Counted from the first letter of the stretch, positions 1 through 7,405 are shown. The stretch: DNA of 23,421 nt from Caulobacteraceae bacterium UBA5005 (GCA_002398405.1 DGYN01000029.1:1-23421); one strand, 5' to 3'. Numbers and translations: made by a program. Notes: a model not told the origin generated them from the sequence alone.

Positions 1-13
1 GCTCTTCCGATCT
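1..13. other. Sequencing adapter remnant (Illumina TruSeq tail)
   Basis: The first 13 bases, GCTCTTCCGATCT, are identical to the 3' end of the common Illumina adapter. They interrupt the reading frame of the apbE-like gene that runs off this edge. They should be treated as untrimmed adapter at a contig end, not as genomic sequence. Confidence 0.9.
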
Positions 14-877
14 GGCCAGGGCGGTTGCGGCGGCGTCCGCGCCGGCGGCGCGGGGGGCGGTGACGGCGACCTGCATCCGGGCGGCGGGCCGGCCCGTGCG
101 CGGATCGAGGATATGGGAGAAGGCCTCATCGCCGATGAGGACGTCGCGGGCGCCGGGCCCGCTGACCGCCAGGGCCTGGTTGGAAAGGCGGATGGTCTGG
201 GCGGGGGCGGCGTTGTCGGAGAGGTCAGCGGGATTGGCGATGGCGGCGGCCCATTCATGGCCCGCGCCATCGGTTCCGAAACAGGCGATATCGCCGCCGA
301 TGTTGAGCATCATGCCCCGCGCGCAGGGGGCCGCCTGGCGGGCGGCGGCAAGGGCCTTGTCGATGACATAGCCCTTGGCGAGGCCGTCGGGGGCGAAGAC
401 GACTCCATCGGGACGCGTGATCTCGCGAGTCACGGCGTCGAGGCCGGGAGATTCATCGGCCGCCAAGGCTATTTTGCAAAGCGCGTTGCTGGAGGTCTCA
501 CCGGCGCGCAGGGCCTGTTCGATCTTGCCGAGCCGCGCGGAAAAAGCGCCGTCCGTCCTGGCGCTCCAGGCCTCGCAGGCGGCGATCACCTCAAAGAGTT
601 CCGGCGAGACAGCCAACCGGGCCGAGGCGTTGAGGCGGGAGAGCTCGCTGTCCGGGCGCCAGCCCGAGAGAATCGCGTCCAGGCGGTCGATCTCGGTGCG
701 CGCCACGGCGAAGGCGAGAGCGGCCTCACCCTCGCTGACTCCGGCCACAGCCATCTCAAAGCTGGTCCCCAGCACATGATCGGCGCGCACCTGGTGGGTT
801 TCACCCGCATGGGCGGCGGCCGCCGAGACTGCGGCGACGGCGACGCTTCCCAAAAGAGCGCGGGCGGCGATCAACAT
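14..877 (-). CDS. apbE: FAD:protein FMN transferase (ApbE family), 3' end missing
   Basis: ApbE enzymes attach FMN covalently to Thr/Ser of exported proteins, using FAD as donor; they act in the periplasm. About 288 residues are visible, starting at ATG 875-877, with GGGAG a few bases upstream. The N-terminus is a short Ala-rich signal peptide. Family landmarks in order are a GTSFEMAV-type first strand, a helix with EIDRLDAILSGWRPDSELSR, the LAKGYVIDKAL stretch, LNIGGDIACFG (flavin-binding GGD), SHILDPRTGRP, and near the break DAAATALA, which matches the conserved DA.ATAL metal/flavin segment. Only a few dozen C-terminal residues should be missing, lost where the adapter begins. The gene diverges from a DUF4198 gene across a Fur-box-like palindrome, which suggests iron-linked expression (inference). 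Family assignment is firm; the protein it flavinylates is not visible. Confidence 0.9.
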
Positions 878-914
878 AGAGGAACTCCCTAAACCGACAG
901 GAAGGCCTTGTATC

Positions 915-929
915 TGCGAATGGTTCGCA
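915..929. promoter_or_regulatory. Fur-box-like palindrome between divergent apbE and DUF4198 genes
   Basis: TGCGAATGGTTCGCA is an inverted repeat (6-bp arms, 3-bp centre) that fits the 7-1-7 architecture of Fur operators and resembles sites upstream of iron-regulated TonB receptors in Caulobacter relatives. It lies in the 86-bp divergent gap. On the minus strand a possible -35 (TTGCTA, 931-936) and -10 (GATACA, 909-914) would place the palindrome in the spacer of the apbE promoter. The promoter boxes are weak; the palindrome itself is clear. Confidence 0.5.
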
Positions 930-963
930 TTAGCAAGCTTCTAAGCTTAGTGAGGACCAGAAA

Positions 964-1818
964 ATGCGCAGAGCCTTCGGCATGGGCGCCAGCGCCGTCT
1001 TGTTGCTGGCGATGGCGAGCCCGGTCATCGCCAACGGTCCCTATCTGGAGCCCACGGTTTTCGGCACCAACCGCGACTTTGTGACCATCCAGGCCGCCCA
1101 CGGCGCCGAGGTGGCGTTCCAGGCTATGGGTCCGATCCGCACCTTGGGCGACTTCTTCGCCACAGGGCCGGATGGAGAGACGGCCAACATTGGCCCAGGG
1201 ATGGCGCTGAAAGGCATGTCGATCATCGAGCCGCATCTTTCCCAGGAGGGCACCTGGAAGATTTCCACCGGGGAGCGGCTGCAGCGCACCAGCAAGGCGG
1301 TGCTGATCGACGGCGCCTGGAGGCAAGTTCGCCCGCCGCAGCCGGCGGGACGGGCGGGCCCGGCGCCCAAGGCCAACCCCAACCAGATCGACGAGGCAAA
1401 CGTCCCCGCGGGCGCGGAGGCCGCGATGTCGAGCGGCTATCTGCGGTCCGATGTCTATGTGACGCGCGGCGCCCCGACGGGTGGGGCCGTCAAACCGACC
1501 AATGCGGGCTTTGAGCTTTGGCCCCAGACCCACCCCAACGAGATCTTCCTGGGCGACGCTTTCAAGTTCACCCTGCTGAACGACGGCCAGGGCGTTGGCG
1601 GGGTGGAGTTCAACATCCGCCGGGCGGGGGATGTTTATGCCGAGGGCAGCATGTTCTCCCTGAGCGGCAAGACCGACGCCCAGGGCAAGGCCAGCGTCAC
1701 CCTGCCGACGGCGGGACGCTATATCCTGGAGACCAGCTACCCCGCCCAGGCGCCGCAGGGCCAAAAGCCCGTTCCCAAGACCACGAACTACAGCATGACG
1801 TTTGAGGTGAGCCGGTAG
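964..1818 (+). CDS. DUF4198 domain-containing periplasmic protein
   Basis: A 284-residue protein starting at ATG 964, with GAGGA 7 bases upstream. Residues 1-24 form a signal peptide (basic MRR, hydrophobic core, cleavage near VIA-N). The mature protein has a mostly beta character: an early GPYLEPTVFG segment, a mid-region insert rich in Pro/Ala/Lys, and a C-terminal carboxypeptidase-regulatory-like (Ig-like) segment with TDAQGKASVTLPTAGRYIL. This order is typical of DUF4198 proteins, annotated as periplasmic parts of Co/Ni uptake or found beside TonB-dependent receptors, PepSY and DUF2271 proteins. The divergent apbE and the Fur-like palindrome support a role in metal, probably iron, homeostasis (inference). 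No metal-binding Cys/His cluster is evident. Confidence 0.75.
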   Translation: MRRAFGMGASAVLLLAMASPVIANGPYLEPTVFGTNRDFVTIQAAHGAEVAFQAMGPIRTLGDFFATGPDGETANIGPGMALKGMSIIEPHLSQEGTWKISTGERLQRTSKAVLIDGAWRQVRPPQPAGRAGPAPKANPNQIDEANVPAGAEAAMSSGYLRSDVYVTRGAPTGGAVKPTNAGFELWPQTHPNEIFLGDAFKFTLLNDGQGVGGVEFNIRRAGDVYAEGSMFSLSGKTDAQGKASVTLPTAGRYILETSYPAQAPQGQKPVPKTTNYSMTFEVSR

Positions 1819-1820
1819 CT

Positions 1821-1856
1821 ACCTCCCGCCGCTGCGCTTCGCTCGCGGGGGAGGTG
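1821..1856. repeat. GC-rich intergenic palindrome / possible terminator
   Basis: ACCTCCCGC and GCGGGGGAGGT form imperfect arms around a GCTGCGCTTCGCTC core just after the DUF4198 stop. No T-run follows. It resembles the dispersed palindromes common in Caulobacterales intergenic DNA and may serve as a transcription terminator. Confidence 0.45.
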
Positions 1857-1918
1857 GTGGCGCTAGGCATGGCCCTGCCGGTGGGTCACACTCCCGCAGA
1901 GCTCGCAAAGGTCTATCC

Positions 1919-2737
1919 GTGAATTACCGCCACGCCTTTCACGCCGGCAATTTCGCCGATCTCGCCAAGCATGCGGCGTTGACGGTCCTGCTCGACCGGA
2001 TGACCCGCATTGCGGGTCCGCTGACCGTCATCGACACCCATGCGGGGGCGGGCGCCTACGACCTGACGGGCGACATGGCCAGGCGGTCGGGGGAGGCCGA
2101 GGCGGGGATCGTCAGGCTGATGGGGGCGGGGGACGCGCCCGAGGCCTTTGAGGTGCTGATCGCCGCCACGGCGCGGATCAATGAGGGGGCGGGGGTCCGG
2201 CTCTATCCGGGCTCGCCCATGCTGATCGCCGCCTCGCTTAGGCCGGGGGACCGGCTGATCGCCTGCGAACTGCGCCCCGACGACCATGCGCACCTGGCCA
2301 ATCTGATGGGCGAGCGGGCCGAGATCCTGCAGGCCGACGGCTTCGCCATCGCGCCGGCGCGTATCCCCGGCAAGACGCCGGTGCTCATCCATATCGATCC
2401 GCCCTATGAGCGCGGCGACGACTATCGCCGCTGCGTCCAGGCCGCCGCCGAGGCCGTGGCCAAGAATTCCGCCGCCTGCGTGATGATCTGGCTGCCCCTG
2501 AAGGATCTGGAGACCTTCGACCGTTTCCTGCGCGATCTGGAGACCTCAGTTAGGCGTCCGGTCCTGATCGCGGAAACGAGGCTTCGGCCCCTGGACGATC
2601 CCTTGAAAATGAACGGTTGCGCGCTGGCGATCCTCAGTCCGCCGGCGGGGATCGAGGGGCCGGTTGGCGAAATCTGCCGCTGGATCGCGCACAACCTTGG
2701 CCAGAATGGCGGCGAAGCGCGCGTGTGGAATTTATAA
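1919..2737 (+). CDS. rlmJ: 23S rRNA (adenine(2030)-N(6))-methyltransferase RlmJ
   Basis: RlmJ methylates A2030 of 23S rRNA with S-adenosylmethionine. The start is GTG at 1919, with AAAGG 7 bases upstream; starting here preserves the family hallmark MNYRHAFHAGNFADLAKH at the very N-terminus. The SAM-binding segment VIDTHAGAGAY lies at residues 38-47 and the catalytic DPPY at 160-163, followed by YERGDDY. The length of 272 residues is close to the E. coli enzyme (280). It stands alone between unrelated genes, so it is probably monocistronic. Assignment is confident. Confidence 0.95.
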   Translation: MNYRHAFHAGNFADLAKHAALTVLLDRMTRIAGPLTVIDTHAGAGAYDLTGDMARRSGEAEAGIVRLMGAGDAPEAFEVLIAATARINEGAGVRLYPGSPMLIAASLRPGDRLIACELRPDDHAHLANLMGERAEILQADGFAIAPARIPGKTPVLIHIDPPYERGDDYRRCVQAAAEAVAKNSAACVMIWLPLKDLETFDRFLRDLETSVRRPVLIAETRLRPLDDPLKMNGCALAILSPPAGIEGPVGEICRWIAHNLGQNGGEARVWNL

Positions 2738-2759
2738 AAGCCAAGCTTTGGTTGTCGCT

Positions 2760-2773
2760 TTGCTGCAATGCAA
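2760..2773. promoter_or_regulatory. TGC-rich palindromic site upstream of the HhH protein
   Basis: TTGCTGCAATGCAA contains TTGC...GCAA arms and lies about 50 bp before the next start codon. It resembles the TGC-rich sites bound by PhaR-type regulators upstream of phasin genes in alphaproteobacteria. The evidence is only sequence resemblance. Confidence 0.25.
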
Positions 2774-2825
2774 TTGGTGTTAGGGTGCGGTGCACAATCC
2801 CTTGATTTCACGAGGAGCCACGCCC

Positions 2826-3533
2826 GTGACACCGTTTCCGCAATTCGAATTTCCCAAGGTCGACCTTCCCAAGTTCGATTTCGACACCGCCGGCGCGGAG
2901 AAACTCTGGCGCCTGCCGATCGGCGCGGCCTCGCCATTCTGGGCCGCCTATGCCGGGATGGCCGGGGTCGGGGTCGCCTATTGGTGGGCCAGCCAGTTCA
3001 TGAAGCCGATCAATCTCGAGGCCTTCAAGTTCGAGATGCCCGCGGCCCCGCCGCTGGCGCCGCTGGTCGAGCTAACGACGGTCACCGAGATCGCCGCCGC
3101 CCTGGCGCCTGAACCGGTCGCCCCGCCGGAAGAGCCGGCGGTCGCTCCGGATGCGCCGGAGCTCAAGCTGGTGGAAGCGGTGGCCGAGACCAGCGCCGAG
3201 CTGGCGGAGGCGGCCGTCGAAGCCGCCGATGAGGCGGCGGAGGTCCTTGTCGAAACCGTTGAAGCGGCGTCCGGGGCGGTGACCGAATCCGCCGCCGAGA
3301 CCATGGAAAACACCGTCACGGCGGTGAGCATGGCGGCGGACGATCTCACCCGCCTGTTCGGGGTCGGGCCCACCCTTGCCGCCAAGCTCGGCGACATGGG
3401 CATCCGGACTTTCTCCGAGATCGCCTCCTGGACCGAGAGCGACCTCGAAAACGTCGACAAGGCGCTCGATCTAAAGGGCCGGGCGGTGCGGGAAAAGTGG
3501 GTCGACCAGGCGCGGCAGTTCGCCGAGCAGTAG
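2826..3533 (+). CDS. Membrane-associated protein with C-terminal helix-hairpin-helix domain
   Basis: The preferred start is GTG at 2826, preceded by GAGGAG with 8-base spacing; an upstream in-frame GTG at 2790 lacks such a site. The 235-residue protein has an N-terminal phasin-like stretch (FPQFEFPKVDLPKFDFD), one hydrophobic segment at about 36-57 (ASPFWAAYAGMAGVGVAYWW), a Pro/Ala/Glu-rich linker, a long Ala/Glu helix at about 112-170, and a C-terminal HhH fold at about 172-232 (DDLTRLFGVGPTLAAKLGDMGI, then TFSEIASWTESDLE). HhH domains of this H3TH type often follow poorly conserved tails and are commonly misannotated as nucleases; no nuclease residues are visible. A granule- or membrane-associated role is possible. 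Function is unknown. Confidence 0.7.
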   Translation: MTPFPQFEFPKVDLPKFDFDTAGAEKLWRLPIGAASPFWAAYAGMAGVGVAYWWASQFMKPINLEAFKFEMPAAPPLAPLVELTTVTEIAAALAPEPVAPPEEPAVAPDAPELKLVEAVAETSAELAEAAVEAADEAAEVLVETVEAASGAVTESAAETMENTVTAVSMAADDLTRLFGVGPTLAAKLGDMGIRTFSEIASWTESDLENVDKALDLKGRAVREKWVDQARQFAEQ

Positions 3534-3546
3534 GCGGGACTCTTCC

Positions 3547-3573
3547 AAATCCTCCCCCTGCCGGGAAGGATTT
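3547..3573. terminator. Bidirectional terminator-like hairpin
   Basis: AAATCCT (3547-3553) and AGGATTT (3567-3573) are perfect 7-bp arms, with CCC/GGG inside able to extend the stem. It lies in the 46-bp gap between two convergent genes, and the A/T ends of the arms give a short T-run on either strand. Confidence 0.6.
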
Positions 3574-3579
3574 CAGGAG

Positions 3580-4815
3580 CTACCCAACGCTCGCGTGCGT
3601 GGCGCCCATCAGCCCGGCCATGCCAAGGCGCCGGGGGGTGCAGCCGTAGACCATCACTGTCTTGGAGACCCGGGTCGCGGCCTTGATAGCGTCGCGGGCC
3701 CAGCCTAGGAATTCGGCGTCGCCATCGAGGTTGGCCGGGCAGTTGACCGAGATCGCCTGGATGCCGGCGTCGCGCATCACGGGCGTCGCCCGCGCCGGAT
3801 CCTCCGGCAGGTTGCCAATCACCAGGACGCTCCAGGGCTTGATCAGGGAGACCGCCGACAGCAGGGGGCCCTGGGGCACGTCCTCGATGTCGCAGACCTC
3901 GCAGATCACCCCTGCCATGACCTTTTCGCGGGCCTTGGAAAAGGCGGTGGCCAGCATCTGCCGGCCGCTGTGGTTGGAGAGGGTGACGAAGGAAACGGGT
4001 ATGATCAGGCTTAGAGCCGGACCCTTGCCGCTTTCGCTGTCGAGGCGGGTGAGGCCGCGGGCGATGGTGGCCATGTCGACCTTTAAGAGGTCGCCGCGGG
4101 AGAGGTTGCCGATTTCCTGGGGCGTCAGGGGTTCATCATTTTCGACATTGATCACCCGGCGCGATAGCCGGTAGCCGATGCGGGTGTTGCCCTTGAGTTC
4201 GAACACCGGCTCCAATTTGCAGCTGACCCGAACCTTGCGGCCGTTGCCTGCGACGAAGGGGCTCCAGCGCTCGGGGGAGAGCAGGGAGCGATCGGCGTCC
4301 TCCTTGGCGGCCGCCGCGGCTTCGTCCTCGCGCGTCTTGATCTCGCGCCGTTCGCCGGCGTTGGCCTCGTGGGGATCGACGGGAACGGCGACGATTTCAT
4401 AGCCGGTAAGGTTGGTGACCTTACAGACGCTCATCGCCTTGACGCTGATCGTTCCCAGGAAGTGCTTCAGCACCTCGGAAAGGGCGCGCAGGCAGGTGGC
4501 CTGGATGGCAAAGGGGCCAAGGGTTGGTTCCGACACCAGGTAGTCGGTCTCCGACACCCGCACGAAATAGCCGTGGGGGCCGAGGTTGCGGTCAAGAACC
4601 CGCTCGACGTGGTCGTAAATCTGTTCGCGGCGGCCCTGCCAACGCTCGCCGAGCGCTTCGACGATGGCGTCCAGGCCGATTAGATTGACCTTCCCCGCCG
4701 TGAGGGCCTCGCTACCCTGGAACGGCTCTATCGCGTGGCGCGCGGTTTCGCTCAGCCGCCGGACGATGCCGGGGTCTGCAGCCTTAGGCTCGGGAACTGA
4801 GAGCGCCGCTTCCAT
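3580..4815 (-). CDS. Protein with apparently degenerate GGDEF and EAL domains
   Basis: A 411-residue soluble protein with no signal peptide or membrane segment. Residues about 43-122 follow the pattern of a GGDEF domain: VNLIGLDAIVEALGERW resembles its first strand and helix, and VRVSETDYLV sits where RxGGDEFxxl should be, with the catalytic signature lost. After a charged Ala/Glu/Asp linker (150-180), residues about 200-395 resemble an EAL fold: LEPVFELKGNTRIGYRL matches the P-(V/I)-v-d-l...GyEaL strand but has YRL for EAL; then LIIPVSFVTLSN, VICEVCDIEDVP and the late strand AISVNCP. If correct, it is catalytically dead and could act as a c-di-GMP receptor or scaffold. The call rests on pattern alignment by eye. 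It lies 75 bp downstream of meaB on the same strand and may share its transcript. Confidence 0.5.
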   Translation of the reverse strand: MEAALSVPEPKAADPGIVRRLSETARHAIEPFQGSEALTAGKVNLIGLDAIVEALGERWQGRREQIYDHVERVLDRNLGPHGYFVRVSETDYLVSEPTLGPFAIQATCLRALSEVLKHFLGTISVKAMSVCKVTNLTGYEIVAVPVDPHEANAGERREIKTREDEAAAAAKEDADRSLLSPERWSPFVAGNGRKVRVSCKLEPVFELKGNTRIGYRLSRRVINVENDEPLTPQEIGNLSRGDLLKVDMATIARGLTRLDSESGKGPALSLIIPVSFVTLSNHSGRQMLATAFSKAREKVMAGVICEVCDIEDVPQGPLLSAVSLIKPWSVLVIGNLPEDPARATPVMRDAGIQAISVNCPANLDGDAEFLGWARDAIKAATRVSKTVMVYGCTPRRLGMAGLMGATHASVG

Positions 4816-4890
4816 GGAGGGAGTGTCGCGCAGACCTCTTTGCGCCTCATTAAGGCCGATGGTGAATCCAGTGCGGCCTACCGTCGCAAT

Positions 4891-5877
4891 CTAAACCATG
4901 CCGAAAGCGGCCAGAAGGCGCTCGCCCGCGACGCTGGCCGGCAGTTTTCCCTCTCTGACCTGGCGTTCGAGGTCCGGGACGAGGGCGGCGACGGCCTCTG
5001 ATGTGCGAAAGGCCGTCTCCAGGCGTTCGTTAACCTGACTCCACATCCACAGGATATTTTGCCCCGCGCGGCGGGCGTCGAAGGCGCCGGTCGCGGTCAT
5101 CACCTGGCGATGGCGTTCGATCTGCGACCACAGCACATCGACCCCCTCGTTCTTCAAGCCCGAGGCGGTGAGCACCGGGGGCGTCCAGTCGGGGGAGGCG
5201 GGGGTCAGGATATGGAGCGCGGCGCGATAGTCCCGGGCGGATCGTTCGGCGAGCTTGGGATCGATGTCCGCCTTGTTGATGACGATCATGTCGGCCAGTT
5301 CGATCAGGCCCTTCTTGATGCCCTGCAGCTCGTCGCCCCCGGCGGGGATGAGCAGGGCGAGGAAGAAATCGACCATGCCGGCGACCACGGTTTCGGACTG
5401 GCCGACCCCGACGGTCTCGACGATGACGATGTCGAAGCCGGCCGCCTCGCAGAGCAGCATGGCTTCGCGGGTCTTGCGGGCGACGCCGCCCAGGGTTCCG
5501 CTGGAGGGCGAGGGACGGATGAAGGCGTTGGGATCGGCGGCGAGCTTCTCCATCCGGGTCTTGTCGCCCAGGATCGAGCCGCCCGTCCGGCCCGAGGAGG
5601 GATCGACCGCCAGGACGGCGACGGACTTTCCGGCGGCGGTGAGGTTTGTGCCCAGGGCCTCGATGGTGGTGGACTTGCCCGCCCCGGGAACCCCGGTCAG
5701 GCCGATGCGGTGGGAGCGGCCGGTCAGCGGCATCAGCCGCTCCAGCAGGGCCCTGGCGTCCGCCTGATGATCGGCCCGGCGGGATTCCACCAGGGTGATC
5801 CCGCGCCCCAGCGCCGCCCGCTCGCCGCGGGCGATGCGCTGCGCCAGGTCGTCGACGGTGGATTTGAGCCCGTACAT
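4891..5877 (-). CDS. meaB: Methylmalonyl-CoA mutase-associated GTPase MeaB
   Basis: MeaB is a G3E P-loop GTPase that loads and protects adenosylcobalamin in methylmalonyl-CoA mutase. I start it at ATG 5875-5877 (MYGLKSTVDDLAQRI), which gives 328 residues, the usual family length; the frame stays open 23 codons further upstream without family similarity. The Walker A is GVPGAGKST (62-70), followed by VDPSSGRTGGSILGDKTRM (91-109), the switch segment ETVGVGQSE (154-162) and the guanine-specificity NKAD (201-204). No good Shine-Dalgarno precedes the ATG, so it may be leaderless. Its partner mutase genes lie about 7.5 kb away in the window on the same strand, separated partly by the accessory island, whereas in many genomes they adjoin. 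Confidence 0.95.
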   Translation of the reverse strand: MYGLKSTVDDLAQRIARGERAALGRGITLVESRRADHQADARALLERLMPLTGRSHRIGLTGVPGAGKSTTIEALGTNLTAAGKSVAVLAVDPSSGRTGGSILGDKTRMEKLAADPNAFIRPSPSSGTLGGVARKTREAMLLCEAAGFDIVIVETVGVGQSETVVAGMVDFFLALLIPAGGDELQGIKKGLIELADMIVINKADIDPKLAERSARDYRAALHILTPASPDWTPPVLTASGLKNEGVDVLWSQIERHRQVMTATGAFDARRAGQNILWMWSQVNERLETAFRTSEAVAALVPDLERQVREGKLPASVAGERLLAAFGMV

Positions 5878-5959
5878 GGGCGGGTCGTAGCAGAGGCAAG
5901 CTAGCCCTGGAATCGCTTCCTTCTTTTCCCTCACCGCGCGCTGCAAGCGCGGGGAGGGG

Positions 5960-5979
5960 GCTTCGCCTTTGGGCGAAGC
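5960..5979. repeat. Hairpin in intergenic palindrome cluster
   Basis: GCTTCGCC and GGCGAAGC form a perfect 8-bp stem with a TTTG loop. Together with a CTCGC/GCGAG hairpin at 6036-6048 and the stem at 6052-6076 it makes up most of the 209-bp gap between meaB and the YbjQ gene. No coding potential is evident in the gap. Confidence 0.6.
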
Positions 5980-6051
5980 GGGTGGGAGAGCCCCATCGAT
6001 CGGCGCGCTCTCACCTAAGGGCCTTCCCCACCCGTCTCGCTGCGCGAGCCA

Positions 6052-6076
6052 CCCTCCCCTTCGGAGAAGGGGAGGG
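6052..6076. terminator. Strong hairpin downstream of the YbjQ-family gene
   Basis: CCCTCCCCTTC and GAAGGGGAGGG are perfect 11-bp arms with a 3-base loop, lying 10 bp past the stop of the minus-strand YbjQ gene. It probably terminates that transcript, although no T-run follows. The motif is also typical of dispersed Caulobacterales intergenic repeats. Confidence 0.55.
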
Positions 6077-6086
6077 AAAAGACGAA

Positions 6087-6404
6087 CTACAGCTTCACCG
6101 CTGTCCCCGACGCCGTCACCATCAGCATCGAGCCGTTGGAGCCCAGGCTCTCATAGTCCAGGTCGACGCCGACCACGGCGTTGGCGCCGCGGGCGCGGGC
6201 TTCGGACTCCATCTCGGCGATGGCGGTGTCGCGGCCGCGGCGCAGCACCTCCTCATAGGCGCCCGAGCGGCCGCCGACGATGTCGCTGATGCCGGCGAAG
6301 AAATCCCGGAAGATGTTGGCCCCCAGGATCGCCTCGCCGGAGACGACGCCCAGATATTCCTGCACGGGCTTGCCTTCGACGGTCGTGGTGGTGGTGACGA
6401 TCAT
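6087..6404 (-). CDS. YbjQ family (UPF0145) putative heavy-metal-binding protein
   Basis: A 105-residue protein starting at ATG 6402-6404, with GGGAGGA 6 bases or so upstream. It shows the YbjQ pattern throughout: MIVTTTTTVEGKPVQEYLGVVSGEAILGANIFRDFFAGISDIVGGRSGAYE, then ARGANAVVGVDLDYE and a C-terminal VTASGTAV strand. E. coli YbjQ is 107 residues and assembles into a ring-shaped pentamer. A heavy-metal role was inferred historically from weak similarity and remains unproven. It diverges from the DUF4112 gene across 74 bp, so the promoter region of both is short. Confidence 0.9.
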   Translation of the reverse strand: MIVTTTTTVEGKPVQEYLGVVSGEAILGANIFRDFFAGISDIVGGRSGAYEEVLRRGRDTAIAEMESEARARGANAVVGVDLDYESLGSNGSMLMVTASGTAVKL

Positions 6405-6478
6405 TTGCAGTCCTCCCTTTCGAATTGCTCATATGGTTGTTTGGAGCCCAAGGTTAAGGTCGGGCGTTGAGAGATTTG

Positions 6479-6919
6479 ATGCCCCTGACGATCGAAATCC
6501 TGGAGCCCCTGACGCCGGAGAGCATGCGGCATCACCGCATCTGGCGCTCGGTCAATATGATCAAGAAGCTGTCGGACCGGGTGGTCGGCGTCGGCCCGTT
6601 CGGCATCGGCATGGACGGGGTCCTGACCTGGATCCCCGGGGCGGGCATCCTCTACAGCCTCGGCGCCGGCGGCTTCCTGGTCGTCCAGGCGTTCCGGGCG
6701 GAAGCTTCCGGCCTGACCATCGGCCGGATGCTGGCTTACCTCGCGGTGGATGCGGTGTTTTCGGAAATCCCGCTTATCGGCGACGCCGCCGACTTGCTGT
6801 TCCCCGCCCACCTGATGGCCGCCACCGCCCTCCAAAAGGATATCGAAGACCGCCACGGCCCCCCGCCGGAGGTCCCGCCCAAGGAGCGGGCGCGCAAGCC
6901 GAAGAATATGAAGCTCTAA
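6479..6919 (+). CDS. DUF4112 domain-containing membrane protein
   Basis: A 146-residue protein when started at ATG 6479, with GAGAGA five bases upstream; an in-frame TTG at 6467 preceded by AAGG is the alternative. The family pattern is clear: VVGVGPFGIGMDGVLTWIPGAGILYSLGAGGFLVV (about 34-68), then GRMLAYLAVDAVFSEIPLIGDAADLLF (about 83-109). These form two or three hydrophobic segments with conserved Gly, Pro and Asp in the turns. The function of DUF4112 is unknown. Its stop overlaps by four bases the stop of the convergent downstream gene, leaving no room for a separate terminator. Confidence 0.85.
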   Translation: MPLTIEILEPLTPESMRHHRIWRSVNMIKKLSDRVVGVGPFGIGMDGVLTWIPGAGILYSLGAGGFLVVQAFRAEASGLTIGRMLAYLAVDAVFSEIPLIGDAADLLFPAHLMAATALQKDIEDRHGPPPEVPPKERARKPKNMKL

Positions 6920-7389
6920 AAGACGCTCTCCGGCGGTGGCGGTTGCAGGGCCTTGGGATAGGCGAGCTTCCACATCAGGGCCCACGTCCCCCAGCCCACC
7001 AGGCCGCAGGGAACCGAGGTGAGCCAAGGGACCAGCCATCGCATGCCGGCGTAATCTCGGGTCCGATCCAGGGCGATGATCACGCCGATCGCCACGCCGA
7101 CCGCCAGAGACAGCGCTGCGCCCGCCAGGCCGGCGGCCAGGGTCCGGGCGCCCCGGCGGTGAAGCACGATCCACAGCGGGGCTCCCAGCACCAGCGCCGC
7201 CGGAACCAGCGGAATGGCGATGAAGAGGTAGCCGAGGAGGGCCATGACAGGCTCACCCTGCGCGGCGCTCAGCAGCGCCGCCATCGGCGTGCCCAGCACG
7301 AGCAGCGGGAAAAGCAGGCCCACGGCCACCGCGATCGCCATCCGCGGAAGAGAGGTCTTGAGCGGGACGCGCCGCGGCCGTTCGGTCAT
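6916..7389 (-). CDS. Small integral membrane protein, unknown function
   Basis: A 157-residue protein starting at ATG 7387-7389; a TTG two codons upstream is possible but no Shine-Dalgarno favours it. After a basic N-terminus (MTERPRRVPLKTSLPR) there are four likely transmembrane helices at about 17-42, 48-75, 83-106 and 120-145. The tail is Pro-rich (KALQPPPPESVF). No recognised domain is evident. The region where the ribosome site should be is filled by the 16-bp palindrome at 7390-7405, which may control it or hide the start. I do not recognise the family. Confidence 0.65.
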   Translation of the reverse strand: MTERPRRVPLKTSLPRMAIAVAVGLLFPLLVLGTPMAALLSAAQGEPVMALLGYLFIAIPLVPAALVLGAPLWIVLHRRGARTLAAGLAGAALSLAVGVAIGVIIALDRTRDYAGMRWLVPWLTSVPCGLVGWGTWALMWKLAYPKALQPPPPESVF

Positions 7390-7405
7390 GGCCAAAGCTT
7401 TGGCC
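7390..7405. promoter_or_regulatory. Perfect 16-bp palindrome abutting a start codon
   Basis: GGCCAAAGCTTTGGCC is perfectly self-complementary and immediately precedes the ATG of the minus-strand membrane protein gene. It could be an operator or an RNA hairpin that blocks initiation. Function is inferred only from its position. Confidence 0.4.

Noticed and set aside
889..1764. Minus-strand open frame across the DUF4198 gene
   Set aside because: The plus frame has a signal peptide, ribosome site and DUF4198 pattern; the minus frame has none and would overlap the promoter gap.
2790..2825. Upstream GTG start of the HhH protein
   Set aside because: No ribosome site; GTG 2826 has GAGGAG at ideal spacing.
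5059..5904. Long open frame on the strand opposite meaB
   Set aside because: Antisense shadow produced by GC-rich third positions; no family similarity. The same applies to frames at 113-892, 15506-16714, 18087-19064 and 21089-22567 (+) and 22699-23394 (-).
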